DNA of 64,000 nt from Alphaproteobacteria bacterium (GTDB lineage Bacteria; Myxococcota_A; UBA796; CAJQPC01), in NCBI GenBank assembly GCA_020632795.1, contig JACKEV010000022.1, positions 62,001 through 126,000 on the forward strand, written 5' to 3'. A program made the position numbers and the translations under genes. Shown piece after piece: positions 34,752 through 44,263 of this stretch (its first letter is position 1; each line of letters opens with the position of its first letter). The notes below the pieces were generated by a model, which saw nothing but the letters and a program-made list of their open reading frames with translations, did not search any database and was not told the DNA's origin.

Positions 34752-37511
34752 ATGCGCACCCTTTCTCCTGTCCTTTGCTGTGGAGGCGCGCTGCTGGCGG
34801 GTCTCATCGGGGGCTGCGAGTCCAGCGACAAGGCCGACGACACCGGCCCGGTCGACACCAGCCCGGTCGAGACCGACGACTCCGGCGAGGTGCAGGGCCA
34901 CTGCGGCGATCTGACCTCGGATGAGACCTGGACGGCGGACGAGAACCCCCACTACGTCACCTGCGACGTCACCGTGCTCAACGCCACCCTGACGATCACC
35001 GAGGGCGCAGAGCTGATCTTCTCCGACCGGGCCGGGCTGGCTGTCGGCAGCAGCTCGGTGCCCGGCGACCTCGTCGTCGAGGGCACATCGGACGCCCCGG
35101 TGCGGATGATCCCCCTCGCGGGCGAGGTCAACGGCACCTGGGACGGCGTGGGCGTCTACCTGGAGGGCGAGGCCTCGCTGCGGTACGCCGAGATCGTGGG
35201 CGCGGGCTCCGGCCCGGAGGCCAACCTCTACGTCGACGGCGCCGAGGTGCTGGTGGACCACGTCACCCTCTCGGACGGCGTCGGCTTCGGCGTCCGGCTG
35301 GTCGACGGGGGGCGGCTCCACGAGGACTCCACCGCCCTGACGGTCACCGGGACCGAGGGCTGGTCGGGCGAGGCCGCCGCGGACCAGGTCCACACCCTGC
35401 CCTCCGAAGACAGCAGCTACGACGGCAACCGCTTCGACGGCGTGCTCGTCAACGGCGCCACCGTCGAGACCTCGGTCACCTGGGAGGACCTCGGCGTGCC
35501 CTACGTCGTCCTGGGCAACGTCGACATGGAGGGCCTCGCCTCCGACCCGGCGGTGCTGACCGTCGGCCCGGGCGCGGTGCTCATGTTCGACGAGGGGCGG
35601 GGCCTGCGGCTGTCCCGGCGCGGGGGCGAGTCCGCGCTGGTGCTGGGTGAGGAGGGCGCCGACGTGGTCACCCTCACCGCGCTCAGCGCCCCGGAGCCCG
35701 GCTTCTGGGCGGGCATCGCCGCCTACGACGGCGCCACGGACCTGACCCTCGGCAGCGTGCTCATCGAGTGGGCCACCGGGGGCGAGGACGCCACGGTCTA
35801 CGCCGAGGAGGGCGTGACGGTGCGCATGAACGACGTCCGCGTCAGCGGCTCGGCGCTCGACGGGGTGCGGCTGCTGCTCGGCGCCCGGTTCGACCCGGCC
35901 AGCGCGGACATCGAGATCACCGGCAACGAGCGCCACCCGGTGGTCATGGGGGCGGCCCAGATCCACACCCTGCCCCTGGAGAGCTACAGCGGCAACGGCT
36001 ACGACGCCATCGGCGTCGAGGGCGAGGTGGTGCCGGTCTCGGTGAGCTGGCCGGACCACGGCATGCCCTACGTGGTCGATCAGGACGTGAAGATGGAGGG
36101 CATCACCGCCGCGCCCGCCATCCTCACGATCGAGCCGAACGTGGAGCTGCGCTTCACCCCGGGCAGCGGGCTCTTCCTCTCCGAGGACTCCGGCGCCTCG
36201 GGCCTCATCATCGACGGCGAGCCCGGCCGCGAGGTCGTGATGACCGCCGAGGGCGCGGGGGTGTCGGGGCACTGGGCGGGGGTGGGCGCGTACGACGGCG
36301 TGGACGACGACAACTTCCGCATCTCCAACACCATCATCGAGTGGGCGGGCGACGAGGCCTTCGACGCGGCGCTGTTCCTCCAGACCCACCAGGTGCTCAT
36401 CGAGGACGTGGAGATCCGCAACTCCCGCGGCTTCGGCGTCACCATGCTCAACAACGCGCGCTTCACCTCCGGCAGCGCGGGGCTCACGATCTCCGACTGC
36501 CAGTGGCCGCTCACCATCAGCGCGGGCTGGGTGGACACCGTGCCCCTCGACGCCGACCTGACCGGGAACACCTTCGACTACCTCGTGGTTCACGGGCAGA
36601 GCCAGGTGACCGCCAGCATGACCTGGCCCCGGCACAGCGTGCCGTACTGGGTCGAGGACAGCGTGGAGGTGGGCAACGAGTTCAGCTCCAACGACATCAC
36701 CCTGACCATCGAGCCGGGCGTGCAGATCGCCGTCGCCAACGACGAGGGCTTCCTGATCGGCGACGCCGCCGCGCGGGGGCCGGGCCGGCTGGTGGCGGAG
36801 GGCACCGCATCCCAGCCCATCGTGTTCACCGCCGCCCAGGCCTTCCAGCCCGGGGCCTGGACGGGCATCAACTTCGGGCCCTACTGCCCCAACCAGCCGT
36901 CCAGCCTGGAGCACGTCGAGGTGGCCTATGGGGGCAGCTACCGGGGCGGGCTGTTCGCCAACACCTGCGCGGTGGAGGCCTCCGACGTCACGCTGCGGGA
37001 CAACGTCGGGTCGGGCATCATCGCCTCGGGCGGCGGCACGATCACCCTCCAGGACGTGGTCGTCGAGGGCGGAGAGATCGGCCTGGAGGCCCGGGACGTC
37101 GAGCTGACCGTCGACGGCCTGACCGTGTCGAATACCTCCAGCCACGGGGTGGCCATCTTCGACGGCGTGGCCACGCTGACCGGCGTGGTCGACGTCTCCT
37201 ACAGCGGCGAGCACGGCGTCTACATCGACGACGCCGAGGTCCACCTCGACGGGCTCAACGTCGAGTACAGCGTCGGCGACGGCGTCCACTTCGCCACCAC
37301 GAACGTCTCCGGCACGATCAGCGACGCCCTCATCCAGGACAACGGCATCAACGGCGTGTACTTCTCGGCCAACGGCGGAGACGTCACGATCTCGGACACC
37401 TCCATCCGCAACCACCCCGGCTACGGCATCTACGCGGACAGCCAGTACACCCGGCCCACCCGCGTCAACGTCACCTACGCCAACAACGCCCTCGGGGACA
37501 TCGGCCCATGA
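34752..37511 (+). CDS. Right-handed beta-helix lipoprotein (paralogue 1)
   Basis: A 919-residue protein. The ATG at 34752, preceded by GAGGAG, gives a lipoprotein signal ending in LLAGLIGGC; a Thr/Asp-rich spacer (DDTGPVDTSPVETDDSG) follows. The rest is repetitive beta-helix: recurrent cassettes with VTWEDLGVPYVV, GAVLMFDEG or VELRFTPGSGLFLS, VVMTAEGAG and then W-x-G-I/V-AAYDG, ending in short parallel-beta rungs (LTVDGLTVSNTSSHGVAIFDG). It is probably a surface-exposed adhesin-like or carbohydrate-binding protein. It is coupled to its paralogue (ATGA overlap). Confidence 0.8.
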   Translation: MRTLSPVLCCGGALLAGLIGGCESSDKADDTGPVDTSPVETDDSGEVQGHCGDLTSDETWTADENPHYVTCDVTVLNATLTITEGAELIFSDRAGLAVGSSSVPGDLVVEGTSDAPVRMIPLAGEVNGTWDGVGVYLEGEASLRYAEIVGAGSGPEANLYVDGAEVLVDHVTLSDGVGFGVRLVDGGRLHEDSTALTVTGTEGWSGEAAADQVHTLPSEDSSYDGNRFDGVLVNGATVETSVTWEDLGVPYVVLGNVDMEGLASDPAVLTVGPGAVLMFDEGRGLRLSRRGGESALVLGEEGADVVTLTALSAPEPGFWAGIAAYDGATDLTLGSVLIEWATGGEDATVYAEEGVTVRMNDVRVSGSALDGVRLLLGARFDPASADIEITGNERHPVVMGAAQIHTLPLESYSGNGYDAIGVEGEVVPVSVSWPDHGMPYVVDQDVKMEGITAAPAILTIEPNVELRFTPGSGLFLSEDSGASGLIIDGEPGREVVMTAEGAGVSGHWAGVGAYDGVDDDNFRISNTIIEWAGDEAFDAALFLQTHQVLIEDVEIRNSRGFGVTMLNNARFTSGSAGLTISDCQWPLTISAGWVDTVPLDADLTGNTFDYLVVHGQSQVTASMTWPRHSVPYWVEDSVEVGNEFSSNDITLTIEPGVQIAVANDEGFLIGDAAARGPGRLVAEGTASQPIVFTAAQAFQPGAWTGINFGPYCPNQPSSLEHVEVAYGGSYRGGLFANTCAVEASDVTLRDNVGSGIIASGGGTITLQDVVVEGGEIGLEARDVELTVDGLTVSNTSSHGVAIFDGVATLTGVVDVSYSGEHGVYIDDAEVHLDGLNVEYSVGDGVHFATTNVSGTISDALIQDNGINGVYFSANGGDVTISDTSIRNHPGYGIYADSQYTRPTRVNVTYANNALGDIGP

Positions 37512-39931
37512 GCAACCGACGCCGCAACAACGCCCTCCTCATCGCGCTCGTCGCCGGTGTCGGCTGCAAGGACGCCGGCACCGACGACACCGCCGGCCCC
37601 TCCATCGCCGGCCCGGACCACTGCGGGGACATCGTCTCCGATGAGATCTGGAGCGCCCGCAACAACCCGCACAACCTCCTGTGCGACGTCTCCATCAACG
37701 GCGGCACGGTGACCATCGAGGCCGGCGTGGAGGTGCGCGTGCAGCCCGGGGCCACGCTGCGGGTGGCGGACGGCGACGTCGAGTCGGGCCTGAGCATCCA
37801 GGGCACCCCCTCCGACGTTGTCGTCTTCGACCTCACCGACGAGCGGGACGAGGACGAGCTGTGGTGGGGCGGGATCGGCATCTACCGCCAGGCCACGGTC
37901 GCGGACCTGTCCAACGTCGAGCTGCGAAGCGGCGGCGAGCGGCTGGGGGCGGCCCTCTACGTGGAGGGCGCCGAGGTCACCGTCGACGGGCTGACCATCA
38001 CGGGGGCCGAGACGGACGGGCTGCGCACCACCCAGGGGGCGCGCCTCTCCGAGGACAGCGCGAACCTGCGCATCAGCGGGGCCCAGGGCTGGGCGGCCTG
38101 GGTCGAGGGCGACGTGGCCCACACCCTGCCGTCCGCGGGCAGCGACTACACCGGCAACGCCGCTGACGCCGTGCTGCTGGACAACGCCACCATCACCGAG
38201 GAGGTCACCTGGGAGGACCTCGGGGTGCCCTACGTCATCGGCTCCCTGGTGGACGTCGGGGGCACCCTGGAGGCGCCCGCCGCCCTGACCATCGGCCCGG
38301 GCGCGGTGGTGCTGTTCGCTGAGGGCGCGTCCCTCGATATCGCCGATGACACCAGCGTGGCCTCGTTCTACGCGGGCGAGCCCGGCGGGGAGCGGGTCGT
38401 CTTCGCGCCCCTGTCCGGCAACGACCCCGGCTTGTGGGACGGCATCTCCGCCTCGCGCGGCATCCAGGCGGTGGAGCTGCACAACGTCGACCTCGTGCAG
38501 GGCGGCGTCGACGGCCAGCTCGGCGCAGCCCTGCACGTCCAGGGGCAGATCGACGTCCTGCTGGACGGCGTGACGATCACTGGCTCGACCGGGTACGGGG
38601 TCTATCTGCGCGACGGCGCTCGATTCCACCCGGACAGCGCGGACATCACGATCACGGACTGTGTCGGATACCCGGTGGTCATCGGCGCCGCCGAAGCCCA
38701 CACCGTGCCCCCGGAGGACTACGCCGGCAACGACGCTGGCGGGGTGCTGGTCTTCGGGGACGTGGTGGATCAGTCGGTCACCTGGGAGGACCTCGGCGTC
38801 CCCTACGTGATCGACGGCGACATCCGCATGGAGGGCTACCTGGACGCGCCGGCCATCCTGACCCTGGACCGGGGCGTGACCCTCCAGTTCGACACCGGCG
38901 CGGGCATCCGCCTGTCCCAGAGCGGCGGGGCGGCGGGCCTGATCACCCTGGGCGAGCCCGGCGACGAGGTGACCATGACCGCGCTGCGCGCCGAGGAGGA
39001 CGGCTTCTGGGAGGGCATCGCCGCCTACCACGGCGTGCAGGAGGGGGACTTCAGCCTGAGCTACACCACCATGAACTGGGGCGGCATGCGCGGCGCGGAC
39101 GCGATGCTCAAGGTCCAGGACGCGGCGGTGTTCGTGGACAACCTCACCCTGTCCAACTCCCGGACCTACGGCTTCTACCTGCTGGACGACGCCTGGTTCA
39201 TGGAGGGCTCCACCGGGCTGGTGCTGGACGGTAACTACGAGCACGGGGACCTGCCGGCCGGCTACCTGCACACCCTGCCCACCGACCTCAGCTTCGGCGC
39301 GGCCACCAGCTCAGACGGCCGCGGGCGCGGCTACCACGTCATCTTCATCAACGGCTCCCGCCAGCCGGCCACCTCGGCCACCTGGCGGGACCTGCCCGAC
39401 GGCGGGGCGTACTGGGTGCAGCGCAGCATCGAGCTGAACGGCATCGCCGTCGACCCGGTGGTGATCACGCTGGAGCCCGGCGTGGACATGTGGATGGGCG
39501 ACAACACCGGCTTCTACATCGCCAACGACGGCGGCGCGGCTGGGCTCATCGCGGACGCGAGCGCCGGGGACACCATCCGGTTCATCGCCGCCGAGGCGGC
39601 CGTGGCGGGGCGCTGGCAGGGCATCAAGGCCCTGACCCACTGCGAGGACGCGGACGTCGTCTTCGACAACGTCTACATCGGCTACGCCGGGGGCGCGGGG
39701 GACCTGATCCCCGATGCGAACCTCGTGCTGCTGGGCTGCGACGCCACCCTGAACAACATGACGGTGGAGGAGAGCAACACCGACGGGCTCTACCTGGCCA
39801 GCGACGCGGTGATCGACAACAGCACCTTCACCAGCAACCGGATCTGCGGCATCAACATCGCCTCCGGCTCCCCGGAGATCGGCGCCAACGTGGACACCCG
39901 AGGCAACGGCGGCGCGGGGGTGTGTCAATAA
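37508..39931 (+). CDS. Right-handed beta-helix lipoprotein (paralogue 2)
   Basis: An 807-residue protein. LLIALVAGVGC is the lipobox, followed by an Asp/Thr spacer (DAGTDDTAGP). It shares with the preceding gene the opening block DHCGDIVSDEIWSARNNPHN (compare GHCGDLTSDETWTADENPHY) and the repeated cassette VTWEDLGVPYVI...MEG...PAILTL, so the pair arose by tandem duplication. No catalytic motif is seen. The stop TAA lies inside a 26-bp AT-rich palindrome (39926-39951), likely the transcription end of the pair. Confidence 0.8.
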   Translation: MSNRRRNNALLIALVAGVGCKDAGTDDTAGPSIAGPDHCGDIVSDEIWSARNNPHNLLCDVSINGGTVTIEAGVEVRVQPGATLRVADGDVESGLSIQGTPSDVVVFDLTDERDEDELWWGGIGIYRQATVADLSNVELRSGGERLGAALYVEGAEVTVDGLTITGAETDGLRTTQGARLSEDSANLRISGAQGWAAWVEGDVAHTLPSAGSDYTGNAADAVLLDNATITEEVTWEDLGVPYVIGSLVDVGGTLEAPAALTIGPGAVVLFAEGASLDIADDTSVASFYAGEPGGERVVFAPLSGNDPGLWDGISASRGIQAVELHNVDLVQGGVDGQLGAALHVQGQIDVLLDGVTITGSTGYGVYLRDGARFHPDSADITITDCVGYPVVIGAAEAHTVPPEDYAGNDAGGVLVFGDVVDQSVTWEDLGVPYVIDGDIRMEGYLDAPAILTLDRGVTLQFDTGAGIRLSQSGGAAGLITLGEPGDEVTMTALRAEEDGFWEGIAAYHGVQEGDFSLSYTTMNWGGMRGADAMLKVQDAAVFVDNLTLSNSRTYGFYLLDDAWFMEGSTGLVLDGNYEHGDLPAGYLHTLPTDLSFGAATSSDGRGRGYHVIFINGSRQPATSATWRDLPDGGAYWVQRSIELNGIAVDPVVITLEPGVDMWMGDNTGFYIANDGGAAGLIADASAGDTIRFIAAEAAVAGRWQGIKALTHCEDADVVFDNVYIGYAGGAGDLIPDANLVLLGCDATLNNMTVEESNTDGLYLASDAVIDNSTFTSNRICGINIASGSPEIGANVDTRGNGGAGVCQ

Positions 39932-39951
39932 ATGTATTGATACATTTATTG
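39926..39951. repeat. AT-rich palindrome between convergent genes
   Basis: CAATAAATGTAT, spacer TG, then ATACATTTATTG form perfect 12-bp arms, directly followed by ATGCGACA (39952-39959). It overlaps the stop codons of both convergent genes. There is no GC stem or U-run of the classical kind. It is possibly a terminator or binding site, related in character to 30288-30320. Confidence 0.6.
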
Positions 39952-40182
39952 ATGCGACAGCCTCGCCTTCCGGCGGCGCCACCCCCGCCACAGCTCATGG
40001 GAGACCCCCACCCCGCAGAGCAGGTGGTGCAGGCCCAGCCACAGCCAGCCCCGCATGCCCAGGCGGGGGCCGAACACCAGGGTCGCGCCGAGGGCCACGC
40101 CCAGCCAGCTCAGCGCGATGACCACGCCGAGGTCCGCCCGGCGGCGCGGGCTACTCGCGGGAGAAGAGCTGGTTGCCGACAT
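39946..40182 (-). CDS. Small two-helix membrane protein
   Basis: A 78-residue protein. Two hydrophobic segments (VVIALSWLGVALGATLVFG and GWLWLGLHHLLCGVGVS) are followed by a basic tail WRGWRRRKARLSHQ. It overlaps the end of the FG-GAP gene by 32 bp, which lowers confidence in the first codons. No family is recognised. Confidence 0.5.
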   Translation of the reverse strand: MSATSSSPASSPRRRADLGVVIALSWLGVALGATLVFGPRLGMRGWLWLGLHHLLCGVGVSHELWRGWRRRKARLSHQ

Positions 40183-41506
40183 TGGGGTCCCAGTTGCTGA
40201 CGGCGAGGTCCCGGGGGGCGGGGGCGAGGACCTCCGCCTCGATGGCCCCCGGGCCGGTGATCCATCCGTCCCCGGCGACGCCGCCGGTGACCGAGAGGAC
40301 CCGGGCGCGGCCGGGCACGGCGACGAGGCGATCCCCGGAGAGGGTCACCACCCGGTCGTGAGAGCCGTCCACGTCCGCCCAGGCGAAAGCCTCGATGACC
40401 GTGCGGGGCTCGGCGATGTGGTCCGGTGTGGCGGAGAGCCCGTCCCGGTTGAGGTACACCCGCACCGAGCCCCACCACGCCCCGGCGACCAGATCCAGGG
40501 TGCCGTCCCCGTCCACGTCCTCCAGGGAGACCGCCGACTGCATCGCGGGCTCGTCGGCGGAGGACCAGCAGCGCTCCAGGTCCGGCCCGCAGTACAGGCC
40601 GACCGTGCCGTCGCCGCCGAGCTGGTCGTTGTCGCTGACCACCAGGTCCAGCCAGCCGTCCCCGTCCACGTCCCCCCAATCCAGGGTGTTGCCCTCAAAG
40701 TCCTCGGGCTCGCCCTCCGCGATCCAGGCCGGCGTCTCCGCGAGCCGGCCGCCCTCGTTGAGGTAGAGGGTGTGGCCGCTGCCGCCGTTGGCGACCGCGA
40801 GGTCCAGCCAGCCGTCGTCGTCGAAGTCCGCCCAGGCGACGTCGAAGGCGTGGCGCGGGGTCTCGGTGGTCCAGGCTGAGGCCCCGAAGTCCCCGGTGCC
40901 GTCGTTGAGGTAGACCCGGGAGAGGTCCGGCTCGCCGAAGTACGCCTCGCCCACCGCCACCGCCAGGTCCAGGTCCCCGTCCAGGTCCACGTCGCCCAAA
41001 GCACAGGAGAAGCTGTAGAACAGCTCGGGGGCCTCCCAGGCGGGGCGATCTTCCAGCGCGCCGCCGTTGTTGAGGAAGACCTCCACGCCGCCGGGGTCGC
41101 CGAACCGCCCGTCCCCCAGGAAGCGTGACACCGCCACGTCCACCGCGCCGTCGCCGTTGACGTCCCCGACCGCCAGGTGCCCGTAGTAGTGGTCCTCGGC
41201 GGAGGTCCAGGACGCGCTCTCCTCCAGCACGCCGTCCTGGTTGAGGTACACCGCCAGGGGGCCCCGGTGCATGTCGTTGCCGTAGGCGATGATGAGGTCG
41301 GGGTCGCCGTCCCCGTCGATGTCCCCCCAGCCCGCGCCGGTGCCGTAGCCCGGCTCGGTGGACGTCCAGCCTGGGACAAGGGATAAAGACGTCCACGGCG
41401 GCGCGCCGGTGTCCACCAGCACATCGGTGTCGTCGAGGACGGCCGTGTCGTCCAGCGCGGGGCCGCCCGCGTCGCAAGCCAGCATCAACAGCAGCATCCC
41501 CCGCAT
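40151..41506 (-). CDS. FG-GAP/VCBS-repeat lipoprotein
   Basis: A 451-residue protein. MRGMLLLMLAC is the lipobox, followed by a DT-rich spacer (DDTAVLDDTDVLVDTG). At least six FG-GAP-like blades carry Ca-binding Asp motifs: GDIDGDGDPDLI, GDVNGDGAVDVAV, GDVDLDGDLDLAV, ADFDDDGWLDLAV, GDVDGDGWLDLVV and EDVDGDGTLDLVAG. It is predicted to be a beta-propeller displayed at the surface; this family often mediates adhesion or matrix binding. It is divergent from the RluA gene, 20 bp away. Confidence 0.85.
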   Translation of the reverse strand: MRGMLLLMLACDAGGPALDDTAVLDDTDVLVDTGAPPWTSLSLVPGWTSTEPGYGTGAGWGDIDGDGDPDLIIAYGNDMHRGPLAVYLNQDGVLEESASWTSAEDHYYGHLAVGDVNGDGAVDVAVSRFLGDGRFGDPGGVEVFLNNGGALEDRPAWEAPELFYSFSCALGDVDLDGDLDLAVAVGEAYFGEPDLSRVYLNDGTGDFGASAWTTETPRHAFDVAWADFDDDGWLDLAVANGGSGHTLYLNEGGRLAETPAWIAEGEPEDFEGNTLDWGDVDGDGWLDLVVSDNDQLGGDGTVGLYCGPDLERCWSSADEPAMQSAVSLEDVDGDGTLDLVAGAWWGSVRVYLNRDGLSATPDHIAEPRTVIEAFAWADVDGSHDRVVTLSGDRLVAVPGRARVLSVTGGVAGDGWITGPGAIEAEVLAPAPRDLAVSNWDPNVGNQLFSRE

Positions 41507-41526
41507 CTTAGCCGCCCCGGCGCCCG

Positions 41527-42486
41527 ATGAGCCAACCCGAAGAAGACCGCTACCGCGCCCTCGTCGTCGACCCCCGCGCCGCCGGCATGCGGGCGGACGT
41601 CTACCTGGCCGCGCGCTTCGGGGAGTGGTCCCGCACCGCGGTGGCCCGGGCGATCCGCAGCGGGGAGGTGCGCTCGGCGACGCGGGAGCTGAAGCCCTCG
41701 TCCACCCTGCTGCCCGGCGAGGAGCTGCAGGTCTTCGTCCCGACGATCGCGCCCGCCGGGCCCAAGCCTCCCTGCCCCCCGCTGCTGCACGAGGATCCTC
41801 GGGTGCTCGCCTTCGACAAGCCCGCCGGCCTGCTGGCCCACCCGGTGGGTCGGGCGTTCGCCTGGGGGCTCATCAACCTGGCCCGGGAGCGCTTCCCCGA
41901 GGAGCCGCTGCACCTCGCCCACCGCCTGGACCGGGAGACCTCCGGCGTGTCCCTCGTCGCCCGGGACGAGGACGCCAACCGCCAGCTCAAGGAGGCGTTC
42001 CGGGCCCGGGAGACCGCCAAGCGCTACCTCGCGCTGGTGCGGGGCCGGGTGCCCTGGGACCAGCAGCGGGTGGACGCGCCCATCGGCGACGACATGGCCT
42101 CGCCCATCCGGCTCAAGCAGGGGGTCCGCCCCGACGGGCTGCCCGCGGTGACCGAGGTGACGGTCGTGGAGCGCTTCGAGGCGCTGACCCTGGTGTCCTG
42201 CCGCCCCCTCACCGGCCGCACCCACCAGCTCCGCGTCCACCTCGACGCGCTGGGCTTCCCCATCCTCGGGGACAAGATCTACGGCCAGCCGCCAGAGGTG
42301 TTCCTGTCCATCTACGAGGGCCGCCCGCTGGAGGACCTCGACGCCCGTCTGGTCCACCTCCGACACGCCCTGCACGCCGCCGCGCTGACGATCCCCCACC
42401 CCGACGGCGGCGTGCTCTCGGTGGAGGCCCCCCTGCCTGCCGACTTCGTCGAGGTGATGGACCGCGCCCGCGGGGAGGCCCGGTGA
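41527..42486 (+). CDS. RluA-family pseudouridine synthase
   Basis: A 319-residue protein. An S4-type RNA-binding N-terminus (MRADVYLAARFGEWSRTAVARAIRSGEV) is followed by the synthase core with the catalytic HRLDRETSGV, whose Asp is the nucleophile. The RTHQLRVHLDALGFPILGD block is also family-typical. It isomerises uridine in rRNA or tRNA; whether it acts as RluC, RluD or TruC cannot be settled. Its stop overlaps the next start (GTGA). Confidence 0.9.
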   Translation: MSQPEEDRYRALVVDPRAAGMRADVYLAARFGEWSRTAVARAIRSGEVRSATRELKPSSTLLPGEELQVFVPTIAPAGPKPPCPPLLHEDPRVLAFDKPAGLLAHPVGRAFAWGLINLARERFPEEPLHLAHRLDRETSGVSLVARDEDANRQLKEAFRARETAKRYLALVRGRVPWDQQRVDAPIGDDMASPIRLKQGVRPDGLPAVTEVTVVERFEALTLVSCRPLTGRTHQLRVHLDALGFPILGDKIYGQPPEVFLSIYEGRPLEDLDARLVHLRHALHAAALTIPHPDGGVLSVEAPLPADFVEVMDRARGEAR

Positions 42487-44102
42487 GGAGCCCCTGGACG
42501 GCGCTCCTGGCGGTCCTGCCCGCCCTCTGGGGGTTGCGGGCGGGCACGGAGGCGGCGTTCGGGCGCTTCTCGGTGGACCTGGCCGGGCACCTCTGGATGG
42601 GGTGGAGCGCATCCCAGGGGCCGCTGACCCGCACGACGCTGGTGGGCTGGCCCGAGGGGCTGGACCTGATGCCGGTGCTGGGGGGCTGGCTGGACGTGAT
42701 GCTGGTCGGCGCCCTGAGCCCGTGGCTGGGGCTGATCACCGCCTACAACCTCGTGATCGTGCTGTATCTGTTCGCGGCGGGGCTGGGGGGAGCGGCGCTG
42801 GCCCGCGCGCTGGGGGCGAGCGCCCCGGCGGCGGCGGCGGCGGGCCTGCTGCTCCAGCTCGATCCGTTTGTGTTGCATCACGTCGCCGGGGGTCGGCCGG
42901 AGCAGGTGGGCCTGGGCTTCGTGGCCCTGGCCCTGGCGGCGGCGGTGCGCTGCGGTCGGGGGGCGCAGCACTGGGCGCTCTGCGGGCTGGCGGGGGCGGC
43001 GGTCGTGTTCGTCTCCTGGGAGCTGACCCTGCTGCTCGCGCTGCTGACGGTGGGGGTCGTGGCGATCGTGGGCCTGGGCGAACGCCCGCCGGGCGCCCTC
43101 GGCCGATGGGTGCGGGCGCTGGGGGTGTTCGCGCTCACCGCAGGCCCCTGGATCGCCACCTTCCTGAGCCGGGCGGGCGCGGTCCGGGCCCGGGACGAGG
43201 GCAGCTTCGCCCTGGAGACCGCCGGGCACGCCTCGGTGGGGCTGCTGGGGTGGTTCGGGGCGGACGCGCTGCGCCCGGCAGCGCTGCCGCTGCTGGCTCT
43301 GCTGGCCCTGCCCTGGGCGCTGCGGCGGCGGGACCGGGCCCTGGGGGCGGGTGTCGCGGTGGCGCTGGGGGTGAGCCTGGCCCTGGCGCTGGGCCCCCGC
43401 CCCGGGTTGTGGACGCCGGGTCCGCCGGGCGAGCCACCGAGCGGGCTGTTCACCTGGATCCAGGGCCTGCCGATCCTGGGCTGGTTCCATTGGCCGGACC
43501 GGCTGCTGGCGGTGTGGAGCCTGGCGGTGGCGGCGGCCTCGGGGGCGGTGGTGCAGAAGCTCGGGGCCTGGCGGCGGGCGGCGGGCGTGCTCGCGGCGGC
43601 GGCGCTGGTGGGGAGCGCGGCGGCGCGGGTGGAGCGCCTGGACCTGTGGCCGGAGGCATCGTTCGAGGTGTACCAGCGCCCCGCAGCCCTGGCCCTGGGG
43701 GCGCTGGACGAGCCCGGCGCGGTGGTGGACCTGCCCATCCAGCCCGACATCGTGCGACACCTCGCCTACATGCTCGACCAGCTCGGCCACGGCCGCCCCA
43801 TCCTGTTCCACATGGTGCTGGGGCACCTCGACGGCGGCGCGTCCGGGGGTCGGGTCGCCGCAGACCCCCTGCTGCGCTGGTTCGCGGAGCTGATGGCCCC
43901 GACCCCGCCGGCCCCGCGGGTCTTCCAGGCGGAGGACCTGCAGCCCCTGCGGGACCAGGGCTTCCGCTTCCTGGTGCTTCACCGGGAGGGCTGGCCCCCG
44001 GACCGCTGGGCGATGGGGCGGCGGGCGCTCCAGGAGAGCCTGGGGCCGCCGGTGCTGGAGGAGGGGGAGGACTGGCTGTGCTGGCGGTTGGAGGGGCGGT
44101 AG
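42483..44102 (+). CDS. Multi-pass membrane glycosyltransferase-like protein
   Basis: A 539-residue protein starting at GTG 42483, which overlaps the RluA stop. About ten transmembrane helices occupy the first 380 residues. The soluble C-terminal part has GAVVDLPIQPDIVRHLAYML and FLVLHREGWPPDR, as in many uncharacterised membrane proteins of the YfhO/PMT-like group. An early loop DLAGHLWMGWSASQGP could bind donor lipid. The family is tentative. It is coupled to an RNA-modifying enzyme, probably only by position. Confidence 0.65.
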   Translation: MRSPWTALLAVLPALWGLRAGTEAAFGRFSVDLAGHLWMGWSASQGPLTRTTLVGWPEGLDLMPVLGGWLDVMLVGALSPWLGLITAYNLVIVLYLFAAGLGGAALARALGASAPAAAAAGLLLQLDPFVLHHVAGGRPEQVGLGFVALALAAAVRCGRGAQHWALCGLAGAAVVFVSWELTLLLALLTVGVVAIVGLGERPPGALGRWVRALGVFALTAGPWIATFLSRAGAVRARDEGSFALETAGHASVGLLGWFGADALRPAALPLLALLALPWALRRRDRALGAGVAVALGVSLALALGPRPGLWTPGPPGEPPSGLFTWIQGLPILGWFHWPDRLLAVWSLAVAAASGAVVQKLGAWRRAAGVLAAAALVGSAAARVERLDLWPEASFEVYQRPAALALGALDEPGAVVDLPIQPDIVRHLAYMLDQLGHGRPILFHMVLGHLDGGASGGRVAADPLLRWFAELMAPTPPAPRVFQAEDLQPLRDQGFRFLVLHREGWPPDRWAMGRRALQESLGPPVLEEGEDWLCWRLEGR

Positions 44103-44108
44103 GAGGAG

Positions 44109-44124
44109 TGTTCTACGTGGATTG
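44109..44124. promoter_or_regulatory. Degenerate parS-like site
   Basis: TGTTCTACGTGGATTG. The left half and centre match the parS at 13977, and the last three bases differ. It may be a decayed site. Confidence 0.45.
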
Positions 44125-44263
44125 CCTCGTTGGCCACAGGATCGAGGATCCCTACGTCGACGCGGAGATGGCGCTGGCCCTCAGAGAGGCCGTCGAGCGC
44201 ATCCTGGCCAATGCCGAGGGCCAGGAGAGCCGCATCAACACTCCTGATGAGCGCGTATCGTGA
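44117..44263 (+). CDS. Possible small protein (48 residues)
   Basis: A GTG at 44117 is preceded at good spacing by GAGGAG (44103-44108). The product contains MDCLVGHRIEDPYVDAEM and LREAVERILANAEGQ, a charged helical peptide with sensible composition. It starts inside the degenerate parS and overlaps the convergent lipoprotein gene by 29 bp. It may be real or a remnant. Confidence 0.3.
   Translation: MDCLVGHRIEDPYVDAEMALALREAVERILANAEGQESRINTPDERVS

Noticed and set aside
34623..37415. Long minus-strand open frame antisense to the beta-helix gene
   Set aside because: It runs opposite a strongly supported coding gene and has Val/Asp/Gly-rich shadow composition. The coiled-coil gene starts at 34622.
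41358..42482. Upstream extension of the membrane protein at 42483
   Set aside because: It lies within the pseudouridine synthase gene in another frame. The GTG at 42483 overlaps that gene's stop in the usual coupled way.
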